From M55B129 sp964506505 (GTDB taxonomy: Bacteria > Bacillota > Dethiobacteria > DTU022), in contig CAZDKY010000002.1 in assembly GCA_964506505.1 (NCBI GenBank), forward strand, positions 1 to 23,407: a stretch of 23,407 nt of DNA, given 5' to 3'. The position numbers and the translations under genes are program-made. The first letter of the stretch is position 1. The number at the start of each line of letters is the position of its first letter. Of this stretch, positions 1-9,044 are shown in pieces. Under the pieces are notes generated by a model. That model did no database searches, was not told the DNA's origin, and saw nothing but the letters and a program-made list of their open reading frames with translations.

Positions 1-3000
1 GGCTGAAGCAAGATCAACCCCGGTATTTTGTTCTTTCGTAGTTACCCTGTAGATAGATGGAATAACCAGTAAAAGTAAAAGAGTCCCGGTAATCTGTCCT
101 CCAATTACGGTAATAGCCATTGGCGCCTGCAGCTGAGCGCCTTCACCGATACCCATGGCCAGGGGAAGAAGCCCCAGCACCGTGGTAGCTGTAGTCATCA
201 GAATGGGACGGAGCCTCGCAGAGGCTCCTTCGATTATTGCCTTTTCCAGGGGCAACCCATATATACGTCTCTGCTGATTAATGAAGTCGACCATGATAAT
301 ACCGTCATTAACGAGAATTCCTGAGAGAACAACGATGCCGATCAAGGCGGGAACACTGATTGCATTACCGGTGATAATCAACCCGAATACAACACCGATA
401 TAAGCCAGCGGCAGGCTGCAGATAATGATAAAGGGATGCAAAAGTGATTCAAACTGGGCGGCCATGACCAGGTAAACCAGCAGGGCGGCCACTACCAGGA
501 CCAGCTGAAGTTCCGAAAGCACATCATCCATCAGGGTGGAACTACCGGCCGCCTTAATTTCATAACCCGGAGGCAGATTCAGATCATCGACTATCTCCAT
601 TGCTTCGTTTGTTGCTGTGCCCAGATCAATTTCAGAATACTGGATTTCGATCTGACCAACTATCTGATGATCCTGCCGGGGAATACTGAGCGGCCCATAA
701 TCCTCCGTAAGCTCAGCTATTTCATCAAGATGCAGGTACTCTCCCGAAGGTGAATAAAATCCGATCTGCCCTAGATCTTCAAGCGTCTCGAAAGTATCCT
801 GACGATAACCCAGCACCACGTTAAGAATACCCTGGTCTGTCTCAATTCGGCTGACCGGTATACCTTCCAGGGATTCACGTACCATTGCAGCTACCTGAAA
901 CTGGGTAACACCTTTCTGCAAAGCTTCTCCCTGATCAAGTGTGATGTGCACTTCCGGGCGATTTTCTTCCATTGAAGAGCGGATATCGGTAAAATGAGGA
1001 TGCCCGGCGAGTATCTGGACTGCATCACGGGTTATGGCTGTGACAGTATTTAGATCGTTCCCGCTAACCACCAGTTCAAGCTGCACAGCAAATCCGGCTG
1101 TATCAAGGAGAGATTCACGGGCAAATGTCGCCTCCACCTCTGCAGGCAGTACCGTCTCCACTTCTTTTCTGATCTCGTCGATTATATTGTCCATTTCCTC
1201 TGTATAAGCGGGGTCAACCTCAGCTCTTAAATTAGCTTCGTTGGAAACGCCTCTTTCGGAAGCAACACCCATAAATTGTGCCCCGCCAACCCGGCTTGAA
1301 AAGGAACTTATTTCTTCACGGCCATCGAGAATAGATTCAATTTCTGTCAAATAAGAATCGGTTACCGTAAGGGTAGCACCGGGAGGCATGGTTATGTCAA
1401 TTGTGAAAGACGATTCATCGGGCGACGGGAAAAGATCGGTCCCCAGGGTATTGTAACCGATCACGCCCAGGCCGACGAATAAAAGAGCCAGGATTATTAT
1501 CCACCAGGGGCGGCTGACAGAAAAGGAAAGCATATTGCGGTAACCAGGCAGGCGATGTGGTTTTACAATTAGCTTGTCCTGTTCCCTGCCTGATTGAAGC
1601 GAGCGTGAAGCGAGCAGCGGTATAACGGTCAGGGCTACCAGGAGAGAAGCCAGGATTGCACAGGCAACAGTTAAAGCAAACTCCCAGAAAAGCTGGCCGG
1701 CCAGCCCGCTGAGGAAAACAACGGGGAAAAAGACACTGATCGTGGTCAGGGTGGAAGCGGTTACCGCTCCGGCAACCTCTCTGGCTCCGCTAACAGCGGC
1801 TTCATTGGGCGATTCTCCCAGCTGGTAGTGGCGGTAAATATTTTCACTGACCACGATGGCATTGTCAACCAGCATACCGGCAGCAAGGGCCAACCCACCC
1901 AGAGTCATCAAGTTAATGGTCAAATCGGTGAAATAAAGCAGGGTAAAGGTGGCAATAATTGCCGTAGGGATACTTAAGCCAATGAACATGGTGGTACGCC
2001 AGTTCTTAAGAAAAACGATCAGCACCAGGACAGCAAGGACTGCACCCCCCGCCAGAGACCAGGCCAGGTCGGCAAGAGCTCTTTCGATCTCTTCTGCCTG
2101 GTCAAAAATCGTGTTGAAAACAACAGGGGACGATTCAAGGGCACTTTCTTCGGCAAGCGTTTCCAGCTCCTGCCTGATCCGACGGGCCACCAAAACGGTA
2201 TTGGCATCTCCTTCTTTCTGGATGGCCAGGCTAATGCTGGGCTGGCGGTTAAAACGAGTGATGGTAGTGGGATTATAAGTATCCTGCTTTATTTCAGCAA
2301 CCGTTTCGAGAGTAACAGGAGTAATGGGGAAATCACCATCAAGCTCCAGATCACCCATGGAAGATTCTCCATAACCCATGGAGTTGAGAACCATGGCCGT
2401 GGCCATGTCATTCAGGTCTTCCTCGAGCACCCTTGAAGCACCGCTGATATTACTGTTAATCCCCTGCTGCAGGTTGTTCATCCAGGCTTCGTAATCTGGT
2501 GTGGAGAAAATCGGCTGATTGCGAACACTATCCCAGTCTTCATGGAGAGAAACAAGCAAATAAGTGTTTGTTGCCCTTGTAATAAGGGGTGCTCGTTCCG
2601 CCAGGACTTCCAGATCTGCGGTTCCAATATTCTGTTCTTTCATCTTCAAAGGGTTGAGGGGAATAATCAGTGTGCCGTTATCCCATACCGCTTCTTCGAT
2701 AATCCAGAAATCATCGAGCCGGGCGACTTCATCATCAGAAATGATTGATGATTCTTCCAGTTCGCCTGACAGCAGGGGTAGACGGCCAAGAGCGGCCAGG
2801 GATAAATTCAGGCTTCTTCTGTCCGGATCATATTTTAAAGCAGGATTAATGGTAAATATATCCAGTATCTCTTCTATTTCATTCCCCTCTTCGGGAACCC
2901 AATTCTCGCTGAGGGGAATGATGAGATCCGAACCATCAAGGACAACACTGTCGAGAGCAAAAATGTCATCCCAGAAGATTTCCCGGACCGGCACTTCTTC

Positions 3001-3840
3001 GGGAATACCGCCGGCAATGATAGAACCTGTTCCACCGGCAAACATCTGGTTCAGATCGATGTCTATCTCTTCGCCGACCATTTCTTCGAGTTTATCCTGA
3101 TCAACCTGGAAACCGACCACCAGATCTCCGAGCTTTTCAATTTCGGTAAAGCGGCCGATGAAACGAATCCTGACCTGGCGATCTTCCAGTTCCACTATGC
3201 CCGCAGGCAAATCCATCAGGCTTGCCTGTAAAATATTGGCGATTTGTTCAAATGATACTTCATATTCAGCCATAGTATCAGGCGATGTGCGGATAAATAC
3301 ATCCTGCTCCACACCCCCCTGGACCTGGACACTGGCCACACCAAGTATCGATTCAAGACGCGGTGAAGCCGTTTCTTTTAACCATTCGGTCAGGGTGACG
3401 GCATCTCCAGTCCCGCTGGCCGAGAGCTGCATTATGGGCATGAGCATGGGATCAAATTCAAGAAGCAGAGGCCTCTGCACCCCGTCGGGAAAAGAAAGCA
3501 GATCCATCCGGGCGCTGACATCTTCCCGGACCTGCTTGACATCTGCACCCCAGTTAAAAACGAGGACAACCAGGGATAAATTCTCCTGGGAATAGGAATT
3601 CAAACCGGTCAATCCGCTGACAGCGGAGACACTGTCTTCAACCGGTTTGGTCACCAGCTCCAGGATTTCCTGGGGCGAACTACCAGGAAACCCTGTAATA
3701 ACGGCCAGAACCGGTGCTTCAATGTCGGGCAGCAAATCCAGCGGGCTCTGGTAAAGACTGACCAGTCCGATAACCAGGATTAATAATAAGATTGTCGCGG
3801 TAGCTACAGGCCTTTTAACTGCCAGTTCAGACAGGCTCAT
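1..3840 (-). CDS. RND-family efflux transporter, permease subunit (partial, C-terminus beyond the window)
   Basis: This open frame of 1280 codons has no stop before the left edge. It encodes an AcrB/SwrC-like inner-membrane exporter of the HAE1 type, which family knowledge says is proton-driven. An N-terminal membrane helix (about residues 10-30) is followed by a first extracytoplasmic domain and a block of helices that includes the TM4 motif GMLVDNAIVVSEN. Asp659 aligns with AcrB D407, and Asn660 stands where AcrB has D408, a substitution I recall as frequent in Gram-positive homologues. A second extracytoplasmic domain and a second helix block follow. The start is ATG at 3840 behind a GGGGGA stretch; TTG at 3843 is possible. 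Between the docking-domain strand GDLVVG (239-243) and PVTLETVAEI (from about 508) lies an acidic insertion of about 260 residues, where AcrB has only a few. No membrane-fusion partner is visible. The substrate is unknown. Confidence 0.93.
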   Translation of the reverse strand, partial: MSLSELAVKRPVATATILLLILVIGLVSLYQSPLDLLPDIEAPVLAVITGFPGSSPQEILELVTKPVEDSVSAVSGLTGLNSYSQENLSLVVLVFNWGADVKQVREDVSARMDLLSFPDGVQRPLLLEFDPMLMPIMQLSASGTGDAVTLTEWLKETASPRLESILGVASVQVQGGVEQDVFIRTSPDTMAEYEVSFEQIANILQASLMDLPAGIVELEDRQVRIRFIGRFTEIEKLGDLVVGFQVDQDKLEEMVGEEIDIDLNQMFAGGTGSIIAGGIPEEVPVREIFWDDIFALDSVVLDGSDLIIPLSENWVPEEGNEIEEILDIFTINPALKYDPDRRSLNLSLAALGRLPLLSGELEESSIISDDEVARLDDFWIIEEAVWDNGTLIIPLNPLKMKEQNIGTADLEVLAERAPLITRATNTYLLVSLHEDWDSVRNQPIFSTPDYEAWMNNLQQGINSNISGASRVLEEDLNDMATAMVLNSMGYGESSMGDLELDGDFPITPVTLETVAEIKQDTYNPTTITRFNRQPSISLAIQKEGDANTVLVARRIRQELETLAEESALESSPVVFNTIFDQAEEIERALADLAWSLAGGAVLAVLVLIVFLKNWRTTMFIGLSIPTAIIATFTLLYFTDLTINLMTLGGLALAAGMLVDNAIVVSENIYRHYQLGESPNEAAVSGAREVAGAVTASTLTTISVFFPVVFLSGLAGQLFWEFALTVACAILASLLVALTVIPLLASRSLQSGREQDKLIVKPHRLPGYRNMLSFSVSRPWWIIILALLFVGLGVIGYNTLGTDLFPSPDESSFTIDITMPPGATLTVTDSYLTEIESILDGREEISSFSSRVGGAQFMGVASERGVSNEANLRAEVDPAYTEEMDNIIDEIRKEVETVLPAEVEATFARESLLDTAGFAVQLELVVSGNDLNTVTAITRDAVQILAGHPHFTDIRSSMEENRPEVHITLDQGEALQKGVTQFQVAAMVRESLEGIPVSRIETDQGILNVVLGYRQDTFETLEDLGQIGFYSPSGEYLHLDEIAELTEDYGPLSIPRQDHQIVGQIEIQYSEIDLGTATNEAMEIVDDLNLPPGYEIKAAGSSTLMDDVLSELQLVLVVAALLVYLVMAAQFESLLHPFIIICSLPLAYIGVVFGLIITGNAISVPALIGIVVLSGILVNDGIIMVDFINQQRRIYGLPLEKAIIEGASARLRPILMTTATTVLGLLPLAMGIGEGAQLQAPMAITVIGGQITGTLLLLLVIPSIYRVTTKEQNTGVDLASA

Positions 3841-4043
3841 CAATGCTGTCCCCCATAGTCCAACCGATAGCAAAAACGGCGGGACCACGATTACTGTTCC
3901 CCTATTCCCCTATCCCGCATTTTACCTCAGTTAACCATTTTATTGTACATTATATTATTATAACAAAATTTCGATGCATTCATTCACATGTAAAACAACC
4001 ACGGATTATTTTCATTCCGTAATGACCAATTCAAACGATTCTA

Positions 4044-4074
4044 TTGCCACGCTAAATGATCGCTGTGCTAATAT
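4044..4074 (+). promoter_or_regulatory. Possible promoter of the cupin gene
   Basis: TTGCCA (4044-4049) and TAATAT (4069-4074) are separated by 19 bases, and a TG one base before the second hexamer gives an extended -10. If this is used, transcription begins near 4081 and the ATG at 4073 cannot be the start, so translation would begin nearer 4151. The rest of 3841-4072 is AT-rich, and on the minus strand carries several TATAAT-like hexamers in front of the RND gene; none pairs convincingly with a -35. Confidence 0.3.
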
Positions 4075-4474
4075 GTTCTTATATATTTTCTTGAAAAACG
4101 CTTTTATCGGAGCATCCCTAATTATAAGGCAAAGCAGCGGGATCTTAAAGATAAATTTATATGAAATTAATAAGCAATCCGATAATAAAGTGCTGCTTGA
4201 AGTGCTGGTTTCAGGCGGGAGAATAGCCATTGGACAAATAGTATCAACCGGCCAGGCTTCCGCGGAAGGCTTCTGGTATGAACAGAAGCAAGACGATTGG
4301 ATTGCCCTTTTCCAGGGCCAGGCTCGTCTCTCATGGGATGACGGGATAAAAATTGGAATTGACTCCCGAAGACTGTATCCTCACCCCACCAGGGAGAAAC
4401 ACCGGGGGGATTATACTTCAAGAGAACCGCCCTTCATCTGGCTGGCGGCACAAGGTATGATAACCCCGGACTAA
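4073..4474 (+). pseudogene. Small cupin-fold protein gene with paired frameshifts
   Basis: The product resembles short single-domain cupins: SGGRIAIGQIVSTGQAS, GFWYEQKQDDW, LFQGQARLSWDDG and, near the end, TSREPPFIWLAAQG. Family proteins of about 105 residues have this order and normally carry an L-x-L-x-P-x-D-x-x-x-x-P block between the last two. Here the continuous frame reads a nonsense segment (about 4353-4384), while the +1 frame reads LELTPEDCILTP, the expected strand. Removing one A from the A-run at 4348-4352 and adding one C to the C-run at 4384-4387 would restore a smooth cupin. The homologous part begins near 4151, where an ATA codon stands instead of ATG. The nearest in-frame ATG upstream is 4073, with another at 3974, and neither has a good ribosome binding site. 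It may be a decayed gene, or an intact gene carrying homopolymer sequencing errors. Its function is not known. Confidence 0.6.
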
Positions 4475-4514
4475 ATCCGCCGCGTCAAAGAAATTACACC
4501 CGGGAAAAATAATC

Positions 4515-5429
4515 TTAGCGGTTGCGGGCCACCGAATAGGCAGCAAGAGCTATGGAAGCCATCTTGCCCATGGGCGGTTCATTGCGGGAAGTAAGAATTA
4601 CCGGCCTTGCTGCTCCGAGAACCAGGCCGGCCATGCGTCCCCCGGCGAAATAGATGATCGCCTTGCCAAGAATATTACCCGCTTCAATGTTGGGAACCAT
4701 CAGTAGGTCGGCTTTTCCGGCCACCGGGCTATCAATCCCCTTATGAAGCGCGGCTTCAAAGCTGACCGCTACATCCAGGGGAGTCGGCCCGTCAACTACC
4801 GCTCCTGGGAAAGCCAGCGGAGCCATCTCTTTGAGAGCCAGGGCATCAACAGTTGCGGGCATTTTCGGATCGACTTTTTCATTTGCCGAAAGAACGGCTA
4901 CTTTCGGTTCAGCAATGCCAATAGCATGCAAAAAAACCACCGCATTGCCAAGAATCGCTTTTTTCTGTTTCAGACTGGGGCTGATATTTAAACCACCATC
5001 GGTCATGTAGATCAGGCGATAATAACCGGGCACTTCATAAATAGCAAAATGACTCAGGATGCAGTCTCGGTGCATGCCCCCCTCCGGGCTGAGAACCGCC
5101 CGAAGAAAGTCGGCGCTGTTGACCATCCCTTTCATCAAAATATCCGCCCGGCCGGCAGAAACCTCCTTCACCGCCCGGCGGGTAGCCTCCAGAGGTTCTG
5201 CTACATCGATGATCTCGATACCCTGCAGGTTAAGGCTAACGGTCATGGCCATCCGCCAGATCTTCTCTTCCGGACCAACCAGGACGAAATCAACCAGTCC
5301 TTCTTTGCGACTGTCTCTTACCGCTTCCAGGACTGTTTCCTCGGCCGCAGCGGCAACACAGAGCCGACAGGGAGGCAGCTCCTTAACCGCAGTAATAACC
5401 TGGTAAAAATTTTCAAAAGACATTATCAT
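4515..5429 (-). CDS. ptb: Phosphate butyryltransferase
   Basis: This cytoplasmic enzyme exchanges CoA on butyryl-CoA (or another short acyl-CoA) for phosphate, giving the acyl phosphate that butyrate kinase then uses. Its length of about 304 residues is typical of the phosphate acetyl/butyryltransferase family. Family blocks are visible in order: an N-terminal AAAAEETVLEAV segment, ILMKGMVNSADFLRAVL, the glycine-rich MTDGGLNISP, VAVLSANEKVDPKMPAT and the C-terminal DLLMVPNIEAGNILGKA. A GGGAG ribosome binding site (5435-5439) best fits ATG 5429, five bases away; GTG 5432 and ATG 5423 are alternatives. The gene follows buk by about 55 bp on the same strand, so the two are probably one transcript. 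The butyrate preference is inferred from the buk neighbour; branched-chain acyl groups are possible. Confidence 0.92.
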   Translation of the reverse strand: MIMSFENFYQVITAVKELPPCRLCVAAAAEETVLEAVRDSRKEGLVDFVLVGPEEKIWRMAMTVSLNLQGIEIIDVAEPLEATRRAVKEVSAGRADILMKGMVNSADFLRAVLSPEGGMHRDCILSHFAIYEVPGYYRLIYMTDGGLNISPSLKQKKAILGNAVVFLHAIGIAEPKVAVLSANEKVDPKMPATVDALALKEMAPLAFPGAVVDGPTPLDVAVSFEAALHKGIDSPVAGKADLLMVPNIEAGNILGKAIIYFAGGRMAGLVLGAARPVILTSRNEPPMGKMASIALAAYSVARNR

Positions 5430-5486
5430 CACTCTCCCGCCAACGGATGATATAAACCTCTGGCTTACAGAAATCCGGGAAGCATG

Positions 5487-6548
5487 TCAATAACAAAGAA
5501 CTTTTTCTTCACCCCTTAGGACGCGTAGAGCACCCGCGGCCAGTGCTTCCAGCTCTTCCTCGCCGGGAATAACAATGACCCGGGCAATAAAAGATATTCG
5601 GTCAGTAATACGTTCAATCAGCTGCTGGTCCCTGGCCATCCCGCCGGTTAAGACTATTCCGTCAATATTACCTTTCAGAACAGCCGCCATCGCTCCAATT
5701 TCTTTGGCCACCTGGTAAATGAGGGCCTCAACGACTTCTTTCACTTCATCGCTGCCGGTAGATGTCATTTGCCTGATCCGGGCGAAATCTTTGGTTCCGA
5801 GATAAGAATAGATTCCGCCGCAGGAGGTCAACAGTCTGATCATTTCTTCACAGCTGAACCTCCCGCTGAAACAGAGCCTTACCAACCCCAGCGCCGGCAG
5901 AGTGCCGCACCGTTCCATGGAAAAAGGACCTTCTTCGTTAGCGTTGTTGACGTCGATCATACGGCCCCGTCGGTGAGCGGAAACCGAAATACCGCTGCCC
6001 AGGTGAACAACTATCAGGTTGATATCTTCATACTCTTTATCCATCCAGACTGCCGCCCGGCGGGCCACCGCTTTCATATTCAGGGCATGAGACATGCTCA
6101 CGCGCGACAGGTCTTTCAGCCCCGAATAACGAGCCGGTGTTTCAAACTCATCGACAGTAACCGGGTCAACAGTATAAACGGGAATATTCAGATCTTCGGC
6201 CAGGGGCAGAGCGATGATTACCCCCAGGTTGGAAGCATGCCAGCCGTAAACTGCTTCGGCAAGATCCCTGTAAACCTTTTCATCTACAAGATAAGTACCG
6301 GAAGAAAGAGGTTTTAGAAGGCCACCTCGCACGACAAGAGCCGAAAGCCCCGCGAGTGGGATTGCCCTTTCCACTAGCAGGGCGAGAATCGCTTCCCGTC
6401 TTTTTAAGGCTTCATCTTCAGGCCTGAGGCCGGCTGTTTTTTCTGATTCGTCGTGGCGAATCACCTCTTTAAAACGACAATGCTCACCCTCAAAATAACC
6501 GATCTTGGTAGATGTAGAACCCGGGTTGATTGCCAGGATCCGGTGCAC
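5487..6548 (-). CDS. buk: Butyrate kinase
   Basis: This enzyme transfers phosphate between an acyl phosphate and ADP, the ATP-forming step after Ptb. It has 353 residues, the usual size, and belongs to the acetate-kinase/ASKHA fold. Phosphate-binding loop 1 is the N-terminal INPGSTSTKIGYF. The second nucleotide loop is VVHLGSGISVSAH (around residue 180), and GIVLTGGMA (around 300) is the adenosine motif. The start is GTG at 6548, preceded by AAGGGGGG, and the first residues match the family N-terminus. The upstream 62-codon frame ends at 6551, two bases before this GTG, with its stop inside the ribosome binding region, so translation may be coupled. Branched-chain-fatty-acid kinase activity cannot be excluded from sequence. 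Confidence 0.94.
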   Translation of the reverse strand: MHRILAINPGSTSTKIGYFEGEHCRFKEVIRHDESEKTAGLRPEDEALKRREAILALLVERAIPLAGLSALVVRGGLLKPLSSGTYLVDEKVYRDLAEAVYGWHASNLGVIIALPLAEDLNIPVYTVDPVTVDEFETPARYSGLKDLSRVSMSHALNMKAVARRAAVWMDKEYEDINLIVVHLGSGISVSAHRRGRMIDVNNANEEGPFSMERCGTLPALGLVRLCFSGRFSCEEMIRLLTSCGGIYSYLGTKDFARIRQMTSTGSDEVKEVVEALIYQVAKEIGAMAAVLKGNIDGIVLTGGMARDQQLIERITDRISFIARVIVIPGEEELEALAAGALRVLRGEEKVLCY

Positions 6549-6550
6549 AG

Positions 6551-6739
6551 CTATCCCCCCTTCAGTTGATTATACAAAGCAGATCCGGAAACAGCTTTTA
6601 CCACCACTGCACCGGCGCAGGCCTGCCCGTGGCCAACTGTGAGAATTCGTTCGTTAAACATAATCAAATCCAAGAGCTTTTCTCTCTCATGCAACGATAA
6701 GTTATATCGCTGTTGCCAGGTAGTTTTTAAAGTAATCAT
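6551..6739 (-). CDS. Small protein of unknown function, possibly coupled to buk
   Basis: This is a 62-codon frame starting at ATG 6739 and ending in TAG within the buk ribosome binding site. I do not recognise the product. It has a basic, probably helical N-terminal half (WQQRYNLSLHEREKLLDLI) and a small-residue-rich second half (TVGHGQACAGAVVVKAVSG) that could be a short hydrophobic hairpin or a buried helix. No signal peptide is evident. A TAA lies directly before the ATG in frame, so the protein cannot be longer, and no ribosome binding site precedes it. Spacing and orientation fit a leader cistron of the buk-ptb operon; a remnant of a larger gene is the alternative. Confidence 0.45.
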   Translation of the reverse strand: MITLKTTWQQRYNLSLHEREKLLDLIMFNERILTVGHGQACAGAVVVKAVSGSALYNQLKGG

Positions 6740-6822
6740 TTATACATAATTCTAGCCCGACACAAATCAACCTGCCAGACCGGGGTGAGAATCGTTCTTG
6801 ATCAAGTCCGCCTGTAGAATGG

Positions 6823-8994
6823 TTAATCAGATGGTCTATCTGCCGCCTGTTTTATGGAAAGGGATATACGACAGCGCTCGCGGTCAATGGAAAGTATTTT
6901 CACCGACACTACAGCTTCAATCTGCAAGACCTCAAGAGGATGGCTTATGTAGCGATCCGCAATTTCCGATATGTGGACAAGCCCGTCTTGATGAACCCCG
7001 ATATCAATGAATGCCCCAAAATCAACAATGTTACGTACTATTCCATAAAGAATCATTCCCGGTTCCAGATCTTCAATTTCCAAAACGGATCTTGAAAAAA
7101 CCGGACCTGGCAGGTCTTCACGCAGATCTCGGCCAGGTTTGCGAAACTCAGCAAGTATATCAATGACGGTAGGCTCCCCAGCTCCGAGACGGGCGGCCAG
7201 CTCCGCTATCGGAAGCGTCTCTGCCGGAGGGATGGCATCCGAATTGCCAAGATCCCCGGCCTTGATGGAAAGCTCTTCCATCAGACGATCGGCCAGCTCG
7301 TATGATTCGGGATGAACAGAGCTTCTTTCCAGATAATTTTCGCTTTCCGGTAAGCGCAGGAAACCGGCGCATTGTTTAAAGATCTTCGGCCCCAAACCGG
7401 GGATTGTCTTCAGCTCCTCGCGTGATTGGAAAAGTCCTTCATCATTGCGGTAATCAACAATTCGTTCAGCTACGGCAACATTGATTCCGGCTACATATGA
7501 AAGAAGGGCTGCAGAAGCACTGTTCAACTCCACACCGACAGTGTTTACACAGCTCTCCACGGTACCCGTCAGGGCGGTATCCAGCTGTTTTGGAGGCATA
7601 TCGTGCTGGTACTGCCCAACACCGATCGCTTTTGGATCAATCTTTACCAGCTCAGCCAGTGGGTCCTGGAGGCGGCGGGCTATGGAAACAGCACTGCGGG
7701 CTGACACATCAAGAGCGGGGAATTCCCTGCGGGCTGCTTCTGATGCCGAGTAAACACTGGCGCCTGCTTCGTTGACAACGGCATACTCAAACTCGGGTCG
7801 CTTTTCACTGATCAGTTCGGCAATGAAGGCTTCGCTCTCCCGGGAAGCAGTACCGTTGCCAAGAGCAATACAGTCAATTTTATATCTGTCAACCAGCTGC
7901 AGGACAACCTTTTCCGCTCCCTCGCGATCATTTTTCGGCGCCACTGGGAAAATTGTCGCAGTTTCAAGCAAGACACCGTTTTCGGAAACACAGGCCAGTT
8001 TGCACCCGGTACGAAAACCGGGATCCCAGCCAATGATCCGCCGGTTGCGGACCGGAGGGACCAGCAGCCTCTTTTTTAAATTTTCCTTAAAAACATCGAG
8101 GGCGCCGGCAATTGCCCGTTCAAGAAGCTCCTGCCAGATCTCTTTTTCCAGGGAGGGATGAATCAACCGGCGGAAACTGTCAGCAACCGCTGCACCAATC
8201 AGTTCCCGGCAGGAACCATTGCATGCGGCGGCCGGATAGAGGTTACTGATTTCCTGCAACGTTTTCTCCTCGGGGATCTTTATTTTCAGGCTGAGAACTG
8301 CTTCTTTTACTCCCCTGCTTACAGCCAGCACCCGGTGATTCTTGATTGTCTTCACCGGTTCGCTAAAACCGTCATAAAGATCATATGTCTGAGCTCCCGT
8401 CCCTTTTTTTTTCACCGTCTCCACGGTAGCCAGACGGCGGTAGAGACGGCGTAATCGGTATCTTATTTCAGCATCATCAGAGATTATTTCGGCAATTATA
8501 TCGGAGACTCCCTGCAGCACTGCGGGGCTGTCGAACAGTTCTTTTTCCGGATCAATATATTTTTTCGCCTCTTCAGCCGGATCAACATTTCCCTCAAGGA
8601 CAGCCATTGCTGGCTGCTCAAGCCCTTTTTCGCGAGCCATGGAAGCCCTGGTTCTTTTTTTAGGCCTAAAGGGACGATAGAGATCGTCCAGTTCAGTCAC
8701 TGTGGCTGCTCCATTCACCCGCCTCTGCAATTCATCAGTAAGCACTCCCTGGTCTTCTATCAATCGCAGGATCTCTGCCCGCCGTTTCTCGAGGCTGCGG
8801 TATGCTTTCAGCTTTTCTTCCAGGCGGCGCAGCTGTTCATCAAGCAAACCGCCGGTTGCTTCCTTGCGGTAACGGGCAATAAAAGGGACCGTGTTCCCTT
8901 CATCAAGCATAAGAACCGTCCGGTTCACCTGCTGCAGGGGAATATTTAGCTCCTTGCTCAGTCGTTCACAAATTTTTTGTTCCATCTCAGTCAT
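6823..8994 (-). CDS. tex: Tex family RNA-binding transcription accessory protein
   Basis: This 724-residue protein has the full Tex architecture: a helical N-terminal region with VPFIARYRKEATGGLLDEQL, a YqgF/RuvC-like domain beginning near residue 323 (IIGWDPGFRTG), a helix-hairpin-helix region near 500 (LLSYVAGINVAVAERIV, then IPGLGPKIFKQ), and a C-terminal S1 domain from about 648 (GMILYGIVRNIVDFGAFIDI). Tex proteins bind RNA and associate with transcription; the exact role is poorly defined. ATG 8994 is chosen because AAGGA lies five bases upstream. The frame stays open to 9102, but that extension overlaps pyrE and is not Tex-like. It follows pyrE by 50 bp on the same strand, so it is probably read through from the pyr operon, and no terminator is seen between them. 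Confidence 0.95.
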   Translation of the reverse strand: MTEMEQKICERLSKELNIPLQQVNRTVLMLDEGNTVPFIARYRKEATGGLLDEQLRRLEEKLKAYRSLEKRRAEILRLIEDQGVLTDELQRRVNGAATVTELDDLYRPFRPKKRTRASMAREKGLEQPAMAVLEGNVDPAEEAKKYIDPEKELFDSPAVLQGVSDIIAEIISDDAEIRYRLRRLYRRLATVETVKKKGTGAQTYDLYDGFSEPVKTIKNHRVLAVSRGVKEAVLSLKIKIPEEKTLQEISNLYPAAACNGSCRELIGAAVADSFRRLIHPSLEKEIWQELLERAIAGALDVFKENLKKRLLVPPVRNRRIIGWDPGFRTGCKLACVSENGVLLETATIFPVAPKNDREGAEKVVLQLVDRYKIDCIALGNGTASRESEAFIAELISEKRPEFEYAVVNEAGASVYSASEAARREFPALDVSARSAVSIARRLQDPLAELVKIDPKAIGVGQYQHDMPPKQLDTALTGTVESCVNTVGVELNSASAALLSYVAGINVAVAERIVDYRNDEGLFQSREELKTIPGLGPKIFKQCAGFLRLPESENYLERSSVHPESYELADRLMEELSIKAGDLGNSDAIPPAETLPIAELAARLGAGEPTVIDILAEFRKPGRDLREDLPGPVFSRSVLEIEDLEPGMILYGIVRNIVDFGAFIDIGVHQDGLVHISEIADRYISHPLEVLQIEAVVSVKILSIDRERCRISLSIKQAADRPSD

Positions 8995-9044
8995 CTCAGT
9001 CCTTTCAGCTTCAAAACCAGGGAAAGCAGGGAAACCGGCTCTCT

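Noticed and set aside
2564..3595. Plus-strand open frames opposite the RND insertion
   Set aside because: The minus-strand RND frame runs unbroken through the region; the plus-strand products are Ser/Arg-rich shadows.
5769..6317. Plus-strand open frame of 182 codons opposite buk
   Set aside because: It lies entirely within butyrate kinase motifs on the other strand and its product has no recognisable domain.
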